This document shows positions 22,297-32,357 of a DNA stretch of 64,000 nt, piece by piece. How positions within the stretch are numbered: the stretch's first letter is position 1; the number at the start of each line of letters is the position of its first letter. The position numbers and the translations under genes are program-made. The notes below the pieces were generated by a model, which was given only the letters and a program-made list of their open reading frames with translations, was not told the DNA's origin and made no database searches. The DNA is from DATCHW01 sp963806045 (lineage in GTDB: Bacteria; Bacteroidota; Ignavibacteria; Tepidaquicellales; Tepidaquicellaceae), in contig CAWDWP010000005.1 in the NCBI GenBank assembly GCA_963806045.1, forward strand, positions 1-64,000, read 5' to 3'.

Positions 22297-23826
22297 TTAT
22301 TGATTATATAATCTAAAAAGTAACCATTTTCCGGTTTTATTATAACCAAACTGATCCCATGAAAAATCGCATAAATATATTAAGTCATTTAAAAGAAAAG
22401 TTGCATTTGAATTTAATGTAATACGTGAAAAGTTCTTATCGAAATAACTATTTCCTCTGAAATCAGTTGAATCAACAGAGAAAGTTGAATAATATCTAAT
22501 CTTATATTTTTTCAAATACTTATAGATTTCACCTGACTTTAAGCAACTTAAATATTCAAAACTATTTATTAATCCATCTCCATTTACTATTTTCCTTCCG
22601 GAAAAAAATCCGACAATTCCGGTGAAATCTATCTGGAAAACATTTTCATTTTCATTGACATAGTTAGACAGATTTTTCGCATAAATATATCCTGATTCAA
22701 ATTTATTATTTTGTATTCTTGTAGCATATAGAACAATGATAAACATAAGGGAAAATATAATTAGCAATGAAGCAAAATATTTCGATTTTATATTCATTAT
22801 CAGAACTAACTGGAATGCCGTAATAAGTGTCGGTAGAGTTAAATACCATTCTCTTATTGAACTTGCGTTAAACATCATATGAAGAAGAAGAAATAAAAAG
22901 CTCCCTATTGAACTGATAAAAAAAATCATAAAAATATTTTTCTCTTTTAACGTAAGTAGTTCAATCTTCCGAGACCAATAATAAAACTGGAATATTAACC
23001 CTAAGATAACAAATAATAAGCGGGGTAATTGGTTAAATAATTGGGTTTTCGAAATGAATAAGTTTCTTAAATTTTCTATGAAGACAATACGTGGAAAGGT
23101 ATTCTCTATGACTGCTGAAATTGTTGAGATATTTCCAAAGAAAAAATAATTTATTGAATAATAAATTAACGCTGTCAAAATGAGTAATGATAAACAAATT
23201 AACAAATAAAATTTTCTATTATCTTTTCTGTTAATAAAATAATCAGAAAGTAAAACGAAAGGGATGATTGTATATAAATAATCGGTTCTTGTGAGAAAGA
23301 TCAACGGAATAATTAATAATTTCAGGTAAAAATAATTTTTTCCATAAATACTTTCCCTGAGAATTGCATATATATATATAAAAAATAAAAGACTCAATAA
23401 ATGAGATTCCAATCCGAAATCCCTTATTACAGTCAGCATTAAGAAAAATGGAATGTATAGAATAAATTTATGTTTATTACCGGTAGTAAATTTTAATATC
23501 CGATATATTATCACGAGCGTTAATCCCATTAATATAAAATCGAAAATAAAAATTGCTTTATATAAGACTTCAGGAGATGGATTAGAAAACAAATGAATCA
23601 CAAAGAAGTAAAAGCTCAGAAATAAAAAATAAAGAGGATGATATCCATTAGTAGAATTGATTCCATCAAAAGTTGAACCAAGTCCTTTTGAAAAATTATC
23701 GGCAGTCTTTATATAAAAGAATGCATCATCATGTGAGAAATTCAATAGAAAATTAAATGGTAAGAAAACAACAGAAACAATGATAAATAAAACAAATGCT
23801 AATATAACCGTTAATTTGATGTTCAA
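22297..23826 (-). CDS. GT-C type integral membrane glycosyltransferase
   Basis: This 509-residue protein has about eleven hydrophobic segments. After the first of them comes a short acidic loop with NFSHDDAFFYIKTADNFSKG, the Asp-rich catalytic loop expected of GT-C enzymes that use lipid-phosphate sugar donors (ArnT/PMT-like). A soluble domain of about 120 residues closes the protein. It is the last gene of the minus-strand polysaccharide block, 17 bases after the WecG/TagA/CpsF-type gene. Donor and acceptor are not predictable. Family assignment rests on topology and the DD loop, not on a close relative. Confidence 0.75.
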   Translation of the reverse strand: MNIKLTVILAFVLFIIVSVVFLPFNFLLNFSHDDAFFYIKTADNFSKGLGSTFDGINSTNGYHPLYFLFLSFYFFVIHLFSNPSPEVLYKAIFIFDFILMGLTLVIIYRILKFTTGNKHKFILYIPFFLMLTVIRDFGLESHLLSLLFFIYIYAILRESIYGKNYFYLKLLIIPLIFLTRTDYLYTIIPFVLLSDYFINRKDNRKFYLLICLSLLILTALIYYSINYFFFGNISTISAVIENTFPRIVFIENLRNLFISKTQLFNQLPRLLFVILGLIFQFYYWSRKIELLTLKEKNIFMIFFISSIGSFLFLLLHMMFNASSIREWYLTLPTLITAFQLVLIMNIKSKYFASLLIIFSLMFIIVLYATRIQNNKFESGYIYAKNLSNYVNENENVFQIDFTGIVGFFSGRKIVNGDGLINSFEYLSCLKSGEIYKYLKKYKIRYYSTFSVDSTDFRGNSYFDKNFSRITLNSNATFLLNDLIYLCDFSWDQFGYNKTGKWLLFRLYNQ

Positions 23827-23843
23827 TTAATATTAAAATCGAT

Positions 23844-24578
23844 TTAGTTCTTAACTGAAAATTTAAATTTAATCACTTTAAAGATAAAAGTGGGAATACC
23901 AATCAGGTATCGTTTCCATAATCTTCCGGGTTCATACAGTAATCGCATCAACCACTCGAGTCCCAATTTTTGAACAGCAACAGGACCTCTCACTTTTGTT
24001 CCCGAAAATATCTTGATACCCCCGCCTACTGCTAATATCACATTAGAACTTATTTTACTGAAATTTTCGGAAATCCATTGCTCTTGCAGAGGAAAGCCGA
24101 GACCTACAATTAATATATCCGGTATTGAATAATTTATACCCGAAATAACCTTTTCTGTTTGATATGAATACCCCGGTTCTAAACCACCTATGTTTAAATC
24201 CGGATGATTTAATCTAATCTTATTCAAAGTATCTAAATCGTGACCAAAGAAATAAAACTTCCAGTTTTTCTTTATTCCTTCTTTTATAAGTAAAGAATAG
24301 AAATCCGATCCGACTAATTTCTCTTTTAATCCGGTTTTTCCATATAAAAATTTCGACGCTAAGAATACGCCAATCCCATCAGGATGGAAAACATCAAAAT
24401 TATTTATTAGCTTTTTAAGTTTATTATCCGAAGCAATTTCAATAAGTGTGTGAGCATTCGCATATGATATTTTTACTTTAATCTTTTTTTCAATTGATTT
24501 TGAAATAATGGATATAAATCTATCATAAGAAATATTATCAATATCGACACCAAATATATTTATTTTATTTTCATTCAA
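23844..24578 (-). CDS. WecG/TagA/CpsF family glycosyltransferase (GT26)
   Basis: The 244 residues match the GT26 family over their full length: NIFGVDIDNISYDRFI at the start, YANAHTL, FHPDGIGVFLASKFL, FYFFGHDLDTL, ILIVGLGFPLQEQWI, AVGGGIKIFSGTKVRGP and the closing block GLEWLMRLLYEPGRLWKRY. These enzymes transfer ManNAc(A) or glucose from a nucleotide sugar to an undecaprenyl-linked first sugar on the inner face of the membrane. It lies between a GT4 gene (4 bases upstream) and the GT-C gene, so it probably adds the second residue of the repeat unit made by this locus. Confidence 0.92.
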   Translation of the reverse strand: MNENKINIFGVDIDNISYDRFISIISKSIEKKIKVKISYANAHTLIEIASDNKLKKLINNFDVFHPDGIGVFLASKFLYGKTGLKEKLVGSDFYSLLIKEGIKKNWKFYFFGHDLDTLNKIRLNHPDLNIGGLEPGYSYQTEKVISGINYSIPDILIVGLGFPLQEQWISENFSKISSNVILAVGGGIKIFSGTKVRGPVAVQKLGLEWLMRLLYEPGRLWKRYLIGIPTFIFKVIKFKFSVKN

Positions 24579-24582
24579 TTTC

Positions 24583-25656
24583 TTAAGTCAAATATATTTC
24601 ATTTATTTGTCTCAAATAATTATCGCTTGTATAATTTTTAGTAACTTCATTTTGCAGATTGACAGCGCAGAACTCTGCTAGTTTATTATCATTATAATAT
24701 TTTTCTATTTTCTCCGTCAAATCAATTATATTATTACATTCGAAAAGCAATCCGTTTTGTTCGTTACTGATTAATTCTTTAATCCCGTTTACAGACGAGC
24801 CTATGAACGGAATTTTCGCTGCTCCGCACGAAAGCATTGTCAAAGGAAATGGATCTATTCTGGATGGAAGTACCAGGGCATCAAAAATGTTCAGATAATC
24901 ATAGATGTTTTCTACAGGGTTTATAACTATTGCCGGTATATTATTATCTGTTATAAATTTATTTACTAATTTCTCATCCTTTCCTTTGCCAATCAGAACT
25001 AATTTCGAATTCGCTCTTTTGTTATTAAAACCCTTAAAGGAATTTAATAATATATCCACTCCTTTTTCCTCAAAATCCAACCTTCCTGTATAGCCGACAA
25101 CAAATATATCATTATTTATTCCTAATTTATTTTTTAATTTATCAGGATCTATTTGAATTTCAATTCTGGATAAATCTATAGAGTTGAATAAGACTGTGAT
25201 TTTTGACTCGTCCTTTTTGAAATAAGAAATAAGGTGCTCTTTTACAGCATTACTTGGAGCAATTAAAATATCTGCTTTATAACTTAAAAACTTCCAATGC
25301 TTAACAATACTCTGAACTGAAGTTATTGTTTTAATTTTTTGATTTCCTGATAAGAAATAAGCCAATAGATCAAAATATCTATGGTGAGAATGAATGATAT
25401 TTATTCTGTTTTCACGTATAAAGTTTCTTATAAAACTAAAGTTAGTGATAACTTTTTGTTTTGAAGAAGATCCGTCACCAATTTGGGAGACATTAATATT
25501 TTTCTTTTGAAATTTATTTATTGCGCTGCCGCCAAAAGTTAACACAAAATGACTGTTATTTTCAGAATCAGAGGTTATCTGATAAATAATTTCCGTAATT
25601 CCGCAATCAATATTTAAATGCGGATGCAGATGTAAAATATTTTGTAATTTTTTCAC
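24583..25656 (-). CDS. GT4 family glycosyltransferase
   Basis: The 357 residues have the GT-B two-domain layout of GT4 retaining transferases. The C-terminal nucleotide-sugar domain shows VVGYTGRLDFEEKGVDILL and the active-site stretch PSRIDPFPLTMLSCGAAKIP with the downstream SSVNGIKELI. No membrane segment is present, so it should act at the inner face of the membrane. It overlaps no gene but is separated by only a few bases from its neighbours on the minus strand. Sugar specificity cannot be read from sequence. Confidence 0.88.
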   Translation of the reverse strand: MKKLQNILHLHPHLNIDCGITEIIYQITSDSENNSHFVLTFGGSAINKFQKKNINVSQIGDGSSSKQKVITNFSFIRNFIRENRINIIHSHHRYFDLLAYFLSGNQKIKTITSVQSIVKHWKFLSYKADILIAPSNAVKEHLISYFKKDESKITVLFNSIDLSRIEIQIDPDKLKNKLGINNDIFVVGYTGRLDFEEKGVDILLNSFKGFNNKRANSKLVLIGKGKDEKLVNKFITDNNIPAIVINPVENIYDYLNIFDALVLPSRIDPFPLTMLSCGAAKIPFIGSSVNGIKELISNEQNGLLFECNNIIDLTEKIEKYYNDNKLAEFCAVNLQNEVTKNYTSDNYLRQINEIYLT

Positions 25657-25669
25657 AACAGCAAATTAT

Positions 25670-26617
25670 CTAATTAATATATTTCTCAAGAAATTTGTTA
25701 TATTTACTTTTATATCGGAATAGACTCATAACTCTTAGTTGAATATTTTTTTTCAATAATTTTTTGACATTTCCGCCAAATATTGCAATCATTATTATTT
25801 TTAAATAATTCTTAATTTTGAACGATTTCCAAAAATATTTATATGCATCTTTGACATTACCATAAAAGAGGCATATGTCTCCGCATATCCCATTCCAGTA
25901 TTTTGACTCATGAGAGCTTTCAGATATATTAAGTTTATTATTTGATGCGTTAAATAACATTTTAAAAATATTATCAGAATTGGAAGTGAAACTCTTAGAA
26001 TCTTTTCTAATTCTTGTATAAACTAAATATTCCGGAATGTTACAAAACTTTACTTTGTCCCTGACCTTAAACATAAGTTCATAATCTTCAAAATAAAGAA
26101 AAGATTCATTAAATTTATATTCGGAAAATAATTTCTTTTTTATCATAAGTCCTGATTGATTCAAAGGGTTATATCTATTTAAAGACATATGAATTTCTTC
26201 ATTACTAACGGGTGATTTCCAGAAATAACAAATTTTACCTTTGTTATTAAAATATACAGACCAACTTGATAAAATATCATATTGTGAATTATTGTCTATA
26301 AAATTCATTTGTTTTTCCAGTCTATCCGGAAAATTTAAATCATCGGCATCAATTCTTGCAATCCAATCACCTGATGCGAATGAGATTCCATAATTCAATG
26401 CTCCTGAAGTTCCTTTATGGTTATTTTTTTTATAAAGAATTCTTTCATCTTTAAATGTTCTTACAATTTCTTCCGTATTATCTGTGGAGCCGTCATCTAT
26501 AATTATAAATTCAAATTCTTTATAAGTTTGGTTCAGGACGCTTCGGATAGATTGCGAAATATATTTTCCGCAATTGTAAGCTGGCATTAAAACCGATATT
26601 AGCCGCGATGTACTCAA
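25670..26617 (-). CDS. GT2 family glycosyltransferase
   Basis: The 315-residue protein has the GT-A fold of family GT2: SVLMPAYNCGKYISQSIRSV at the N-terminus, FIIIDDGSTDNTEE, and the metal-binding DxD site in WIARIDADDLNFPDRL. The C-terminal ~90 residues are helical and basic. It is closely similar to the next gene upstream (26661-27548) in the first 120 residues, so the pair probably arose by duplication and diverged in acceptor recognition. It is likely part of the same minus-strand operon. Confidence 0.9.
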   Translation of the reverse strand: MSTSRLISVLMPAYNCGKYISQSIRSVLNQTYKEFEFIIIDDGSTDNTEEIVRTFKDERILYKKNNHKGTSGALNYGISFASGDWIARIDADDLNFPDRLEKQMNFIDNNSQYDILSSWSVYFNNKGKICYFWKSPVSNEEIHMSLNRYNPLNQSGLMIKKKLFSEYKFNESFLYFEDYELMFKVRDKVKFCNIPEYLVYTRIRKDSKSFTSNSDNIFKMLFNASNNKLNISESSHESKYWNGICGDICLFYGNVKDAYKYFWKSFKIKNYLKIIMIAIFGGNVKKLLKKNIQLRVMSLFRYKSKYNKFLEKYIN

Positions 26618-26660
26618 AAGACCTGCAAATTATTATTTATTTTTTAAAAAAGATTCTGAA

Positions 26661-27548
26661 TTAATGCCTGATATATTTTGCATATGCGAAACCTTTCTTT
26701 AAACTTTTAAAAAAATAAATCATAGTGAAAGGTAAATACGTAAGCAAATAATTATAAAAGTATTTAATGTTAAATTTTACAGAAAGTGATTTTTTAATAT
26801 AGTATCTTGCCTGCTTTTTATTCCTGCCATTCTCGAGAAAGGATATCCCAACTCTAAGATTATAAAAAGATTCATCAGCTTCAAAATTCACTTTATGGGT
26901 TTTTAAAGCCGCATCAGACTGATTTAATGAACTTACGGAATCATTTCTAATCCGATAATTTAATAAGGTATCGGGAATATTATAGGCTTTTCCATATCTA
27001 ACTAAGTTTTTCCAAAGTTCCCAGTCTTCAATACCTTTAGCATTTGGATACCCGCCTGATTTTAACGCAATTTCTTTATTAAAAACTACGGATGGATGAC
27101 AAAACGGACTCCATTTTTCAATAACCTCTTTTATTTCAATATCAGTTACAGGTAATTTTCTGACTCCGATGAATCTTCCATCATCTGTTATCAAATTATA
27201 ATAAGAACTGCAAATAACGGTTTCAGGATTTGTTTTCAGATAATTATACTGTTTGTCCAATCTATTTTCAGCCGATATATCGTCTGAATCCATCCTGGCA
27301 ATCCATTCTCCCGAAGCAAGTGAAATTCCATAATTTAATGCTTCAGAGATTCCTTTATGATAAATTTTCTTATATAAGATTCTACTATCTTTAATTGTTT
27401 TAACAATTTCCTCTGTATTATCGACAGAGCCGTCATCAATAATTAAAAATTCGAAATCATTAAATGTTTGGTTCAATATACTTCTTATAGCTTGCGAAAT
27501 ATATTTCCCGCTATTATATGTCGGCATTAATACGGAGAAAAAAAGCAT
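26661..27548 (-). CDS. GT2 family glycosyltransferase
   Basis: The 295 residues carry the GT2 hallmarks SVLMPTYNSGKYISQAIRSI, FLIIDDGSVDNTEE and the DxD motif in WIARMDSDDISAENRL, followed by HPSVVFNKEI and GIEDWELWKNLVRYG, the acceptor-side ED motif region. It is a paralogue of the adjacent downstream gene. It should add a sugar to the growing lipid-linked repeat unit in the cytoplasm. Confidence 0.9.
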   Translation of the reverse strand: MLFFSVLMPTYNSGKYISQAIRSILNQTFNDFEFLIIDDGSVDNTEEIVKTIKDSRILYKKIYHKGISEALNYGISLASGEWIARMDSDDISAENRLDKQYNYLKTNPETVICSSYYNLITDDGRFIGVRKLPVTDIEIKEVIEKWSPFCHPSVVFNKEIALKSGGYPNAKGIEDWELWKNLVRYGKAYNIPDTLLNYRIRNDSVSSLNQSDAALKTHKVNFEADESFYNLRVGISFLENGRNKKQARYYIKKSLSVKFNIKYFYNYLLTYLPFTMIYFFKSLKKGFAYAKYIRH

Positions 27549-27563
27549 ATTAACAACTTAATT

Positions 27564-28643
27564 TTAAAGATAAAACTTTAAATAATATTTTTCAAATATA
27601 TTTTTCCATGATAACCGGTCTAAATCGGTTTTAACTTTGAAAACTAAATTACCATCAAGTACATCAGCAAGAATACTTTTTAATGAATTTTCATCACCAT
27701 AATCAAATGTCGAGACCGAAACATATTCACCAATCATTTCACTTAATCCTGTTTGCTTTGTTAGTACAGGATATAAACCACAGGATATTGCCTCAATAAT
27801 GGAAATGGGAAACTGGTCGTATTTACTAGCTGAGACTATAATTCTTTTGTCTTTAAAATATTCAACCATCTCAACGGGTGTCATTTTATTCGTTACAGTT
27901 ATGGATAAATTAGTTAAAGATTTATAACGATCTTTTTTACTTAATGAATCAATGATAAATAACCTGGTATTAATTTCAAATTTGGATAATACTTCATACA
28001 GAAAGCGGAAACCCTTATCTTCCCTGTCAATATTACCAATAAATACTATTGAGTTATTATCTTTTTCTGTTTTCTGTGTTTTTGCAAAATCAAGAAAACA
28101 ATTGTCGAGACCATTTATCACTTTTGATAATTTTAAAATATCCGGAGAATAATATTTATACAGCATATTTCTTGAAAATTCCGATAAATAAAATATCCTG
28201 TCGGATTTATAAATTATTATTTTTTCAGCAAATTTATTTTTAATAACAGAATATCGCGATTCTTTGATGAAATATTTATTTTCATGGCGGACAATCCCAT
28301 TTAAAGTATAAAATATCTTAATTCCTGAAAATAACTTTAATAAATACAGGAAGACAACAAATCTATTGTAATCAGGAATATGAATAATTTTGGGTTTTAG
28401 CTTAAGTATTACATATAACATCCGTATAATTCCCAGCATCAGAACATCACTGTCATTAACAGTAGTTATTTTCCTACAGCCGAATAATTTTGTGAAATAT
28501 CCGTATTTCTTACCATCCTGATAGTAACATATAAATAATGTTTTATCAATTTTCGAATATTCTTCGAAAATTCTCTTAGACACTTTTTCCGGACCTGCCA
28601 TTATTTCGCTCTCATTAAAGGAACCTGCAAATATTACTTTCAT
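27564..28643 (-). CDS. GT4 family glycosyltransferase
   Basis: The 359 residues form a GT-B enzyme. Visible motifs are FAGSFNESEIMAGPEKVSKR in the N-terminal domain, IVFIGNIDREDKGFRFL at the domain junction and VSASKYDQFPISIIEAISCG, the GT4 active-site E-x7-E region, then TKQTGLSEMIGEY. It lies immediately downstream of the Wzx flippase gene (1-base gap) and 15 bases before the GT2 gene, so it is within the operon. Specificity unknown. Confidence 0.88.
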   Translation of the reverse strand: MKVIFAGSFNESEIMAGPEKVSKRIFEEYSKIDKTLFICYYQDGKKYGYFTKLFGCRKITTVNDSDVLMLGIIRMLYVILKLKPKIIHIPDYNRFVVFLYLLKLFSGIKIFYTLNGIVRHENKYFIKESRYSVIKNKFAEKIIIYKSDRIFYLSEFSRNMLYKYYSPDILKLSKVINGLDNCFLDFAKTQKTEKDNNSIVFIGNIDREDKGFRFLYEVLSKFEINTRLFIIDSLSKKDRYKSLTNLSITVTNKMTPVEMVEYFKDKRIIVSASKYDQFPISIIEAISCGLYPVLTKQTGLSEMIGEYVSVSTFDYGDENSLKSILADVLDGNLVFKVKTDLDRLSWKNIFEKYYLKFYL

Positions 28644-28644
28644 A

Positions 28645-29877
28645 TTATGATAATTTTAATCGTAAGTAAATTATACCCATAGCAAGAATATATACTTCAG
28701 TTATCAATGTAGCATATACCGCACCTAAAATACCAATTGTATTTAACAGAATAATATTCGCCAGAATATTTATAAATAGCGCACTCATCAAAATTTTAAG
28801 ATTCTCCGTGAACATACCTAATCCGTTTAGTGTAATTCCTGTCAGGTTATTTAAGGCTAATGGTATGACTGCAAGAGACAATAGTTGCAAAATCAATATC
28901 GATGAATAATATTTTTCACCATATAATAAAACTATTATTAACTTTGAAAATATTGCTAATGTCCCGAAAATCAACCCACTTAAAATTAATATAGTTATAA
29001 AATATTTTTTAAGAAATAACTTTACGGCATAATTACTTTTGGATAACGAAGATACTCTTGAATAACCTGCAACAAGAATGAAAGAAAACGAAATTTGAGA
29101 AGCTTTGTATATCCCGTAAGCAATGTTATAATATGCAACATTTTCTATATCAATAATTTTCGATATTAAAATAACATCAATCTTATCGTATAAAAAATTA
29201 GATATAGCAGCTAACCCAAGGGGTAATGTTAAAACTATTAAGCTCCTTATCTGTTTGAATGTCACTTCACTCGTACTGTCTTTGCTGATAAATCTGTTTA
29301 ATATAAAATTATATAGAATGAAAATTATAAGAACGTTTCCAATAGAGCAGATTACAAAGTAATAGTCAATGTTATTGATAAAGAAATAGACCAGTGATAT
29401 TAAAGATAAAGAAATTATACGCGATATTCCATAAGATTGAACCTGAATTCGCTGTTCATTCAGACCAAGTAAAAATGAATTGAATACAGTTATAAAGTAA
29501 AACGAGAAAACAAAAAAATGGATTAAAAAAACTATCAAGTATTGTTCTATATTATAAAATATTGAAGTAATAAATAATATAGCCGCTAAACTCAAAACAA
29601 ATGATGCAAGTCCATAAATAATAGAACTATTAAATTCTGTCCGGTTAATTTTTTTCTCATTAGCTGTCTGTCTTTGGAAATAAACAGGAAGCCCAAATTG
29701 CATAATAGTCAGCAAAATATTCGAAAGAGAAAATATTATTATTATTTTTCCATAATCATCAGTCGTGAGAGTTCTTGCTATTACAAGGAAAAGGAAAAAA
29801 AAGAAAATTTTATCAATAACCTGAGCATAAAGGATTAATTTACTTTTTTTGAATATTTTCGGTAATAGATTAAACAT
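28645..29877 (-). CDS. Wzx-type oligosaccharide flippase (MOP superfamily)
   Basis: The 410-residue protein has about twelve to thirteen hydrophobic segments and the layout of polysaccharide-transport MOP proteins. The N-terminal ARTLTTDDYGKIIIIFSLSN block is typical of Wzx. These proteins flip undecaprenyl-diphosphate-linked repeat units to the periplasm. With the O-antigen ligase/polymerase at 32358 it supports a Wzx/Wzy-dependent polysaccharide pathway. It is slightly short for the family (usual 420-500), with an N-terminal Lys-rich start and no obvious break. Confidence 0.88.
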   Translation of the reverse strand: MFNLLPKIFKKSKLILYAQVIDKIFFFFLFLVIARTLTTDDYGKIIIIFSLSNILLTIMQFGLPVYFQRQTANEKKINRTEFNSSIIYGLASFVLSLAAILFITSIFYNIEQYLIVFLIHFFVFSFYFITVFNSFLLGLNEQRIQVQSYGISRIISLSLISLVYFFINNIDYYFVICSIGNVLIIFILYNFILNRFISKDSTSEVTFKQIRSLIVLTLPLGLAAISNFLYDKIDVILISKIIDIENVAYYNIAYGIYKASQISFSFILVAGYSRVSSLSKSNYAVKLFLKKYFITILILSGLIFGTLAIFSKLIIVLLYGEKYYSSILILQLLSLAVIPLALNNLTGITLNGLGMFTENLKILMSALFINILANIILLNTIGILGAVYATLITEVYILAMGIIYLRLKLS

Positions 29878-29966
29878 TATGTGAAACTGTAATTCTGTTT
29901 TTAAGATATTCTATTGAATTTTCCTATAATATTTCCCGGGATTAAATAAAATTTAATTATACCGGT

Positions 29967-30620
29967 TTAACTATAAATGCAAATAAACGATTTTGTAATT
30001 CCTGAAAACTTTTCTCTTATAATTAATGCTGATGGAAATAATTCTTTCAGCTCTTTGTATTTCAATAACGTGATACTGTTTATAATCTTTTCCGCTTCAC
30101 TTTTCTCAGACTTCTTAAACCAGCCAAGATTAAAATGACACAAAAGATAAATCCTTAATTTCTTTGGCAATAATTGAAAATATGGAAAAAGAAAATGTGG
30201 TTCCAAAGGAAAATAATAATTCGGGGTTTGTATAAAGTAAGATTTACCTATTCTTGAAATCTCTTCAGCCAACATTTTTTGTACTGGAAAATTTCCGACA
30301 TGCTCGATTAAAGAATTTGAAAAAACGATATCAAATTCCTTATTTCTGAATTCACTTAAATCCCTTGCATCTTTTTTTATTGATATAAAGTTCTTATACT
30401 TTATATCAATCAACTCAGTATTAACTATAGTAATCTGAAACTCTTCCGATATTAAGTCCATATTCTCCCAGAATTCCTGTGTTCCGCCCAAATCAAGAAT
30501 CTTTACAGGTGGTTTATATTTATTCAATAATTTCCTGAAAATTTCAATTCTTTTCCTTCTAAATTTATTGGATAAAGAGTTTGCATCATTGACATTTGTA
30601 TATTTTCGTAAAAATTTCAA
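29967..30620 (-). CDS. SAM-dependent class I methyltransferase
   Basis: The 217 residues have a class I (Rossmann) methyltransferase pattern: motif I in VKILDLGGTQEFWENM, an acidic strand end in INTELIDIK-like context, and the post-II/IV block FDIVFSNSLIEHVGNFP. Similar short methyltransferases are common in O-antigen and exopolysaccharide loci, where they methylate sugars or cap chains. The position between the flippase and the GT-C gene supports that role. The acceptor is not predictable. Confidence 0.8.
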   Translation of the reverse strand: MKFLRKYTNVNDANSLSNKFRRKRIEIFRKLLNKYKPPVKILDLGGTQEFWENMDLISEEFQITIVNTELIDIKYKNFISIKKDARDLSEFRNKEFDIVFSNSLIEHVGNFPVQKMLAEEISRIGKSYFIQTPNYYFPLEPHFLFPYFQLLPKKLRIYLLCHFNLGWFKKSEKSEAEKIINSITLLKYKELKELFPSALIIREKFSGITKSFICIYS

Positions 30621-30644
30621 ATATTGTGATTTAAATATGATTAA

Positions 30645-32269
30645 TTAATTATTATTAACACTCTCCCACTCAGAACCATTAAAATAAATCATATAATTAT
30701 TTAATAATAGTTCATTATCAATCAATATCGATAATTTCCGGGTTTTGTTTGATTCGTCTTTTTCTTTTGATAATATTTTTATTTTTCTAAATATATTAAA
30801 AGCGTTATTATAAGCTAAATAGCCTCTATCGGTCAGTACTTCCAGTTTCAGTGTATCTTTATTCATAGCAGCATGTATTGTCGGTTTAGAAGAGACGGAA
30901 TAATAATTTTCATATCCTGATAATTCCCAAACCGGAAGGTTCTTGATAGAATCACAGCCAAATTCATTATGTTTTATAAAATGATATTCATACGGTAAAT
31001 TTGTATTAAACGGACTACATAATACCAAAACCTGTTTTGAATTTAATTTTAAAAAATTATCTAATTTGTGAAACACTTCTTTACCTGAATTACTGTTTGA
31101 TAAGTGAATCCGATATATATATTTTTGCTTCCATAAAATTCGAAAAAAGTAAAAACAAGAACAGCACATAAACATATTTCAAATAATTCGGATTCAATTT
31201 AATTAATAAAACTCCAATAAATATGTATAACAAAAAAGCCTGAATACTGCAAAATCTCAACTCGGTTTTCATATAAACCTGAGGAAAAAAACTTATTAAT
31301 GTTAGTAAAACTATTAAAATTATTAACTTTCTGTATTCCGGGAATTTAATGATAAATAAAATCATAGCAAATATTAATAAAACCATTAATAATAATGCAA
31401 TATTATGATTCTCAAGAAAATAATCGTAAATATTACTGCCTCCAAATGGTATGGCTGTGATTACAAGTGAACCTATGATAGAGAATGGCTTTTTTGAAAT
31501 ATTTTCCCATAGAAAACTCACATTATCGGAAGTATCAATGATGTAAAATAAGTTTAAGAAGAACAAATATAAGCGATATAAATATTGTTAAAAAAATTAT
31601 TCTAATTGCCCATTTGAATTTTTCTTTTTCAATATTTTTTTTGAAAAACAATATGAAAGTTAACATCAGAATCGGTAAATGAAGCATTTGCTGTTTGGAT
31701 AGAATTCCCAGAATAAAAACCAACGGAATGAAATAAAGAAATGTTCTATTTGAATATTCGAGATACCTGAATAAGAAATAAACACAAACAATGTAAAAAA
31801 GAACCATCAGTAATTCGTTTCTCCCCGAAATCCACAAAACCGGAGTAACTGTAATAATGTGTGTCGAGAATATTGCAGATAAAGAAAAGATAATCAGGTT
31901 ATTATTTTTTTTATGAAAGAAAACCTGAATTTTGTTTAATGTAATCCAAAATAAGGAAATAGTAATCAATAGTAGAATCAGTGATTCATATTTCATTGCA
32001 GAAGAGTTATATTTCCAAATCAAAAAATCGATAAAATGAGTCAGGTAACTCAAAGGACGCACGAAAACAGAATATAAAGACTGATAATCTAAAAATTTCT
32101 GATTTGCAATATTTTCTTTTATTTTACCAAAAAGATAAAAATCATCCCCATAAAAACCCGGGAAATAATTAATTAGAATGATATAAAAGATTAAATCAAA
32201 TATGACCAGTGCAATAAAAAATCCTGCTGTTTTGTAATCTTTTCCAAATTTTTGTAACTTAGAAATCAT
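30645..32269 (-). CDS. GT-C type membrane glycosyltransferase, two frameshifts
   Basis: Three overlapping open frames (31535-32269, 31090-31566, 30645-31175) join into one protein of about 540 residues after correcting single-base changes near 31555 and 31091. The first part has NYFPGFYGDDFYLFGKIKEN, a GT-C-like catalytic Asp loop after the first membrane segment, then FVRPLSYLTHFIDFLIW and GRNELLMVLFYIVCVYFLF, reminiscent of TMTC/PMT-like proteins. About ten hydrophobic segments precede a soluble C-terminal domain of ~150 residues. The joins restore sensible continuity (SLIKQ then NSGKEVFHKLDN). It starts divergently from the O-antigen ligase gene with 88 bases between them. ATG at 32269 is preferred over an upstream TTG. 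Confidence 0.75.
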
Positions 32270-32357
32270 TTTCAATTTTATCTTTTATAAAATCTTAAGA
32301 AATTAACTAAAATTATAATTATTATTAAATTAAAAAATTAGTAAATTATATTCACTT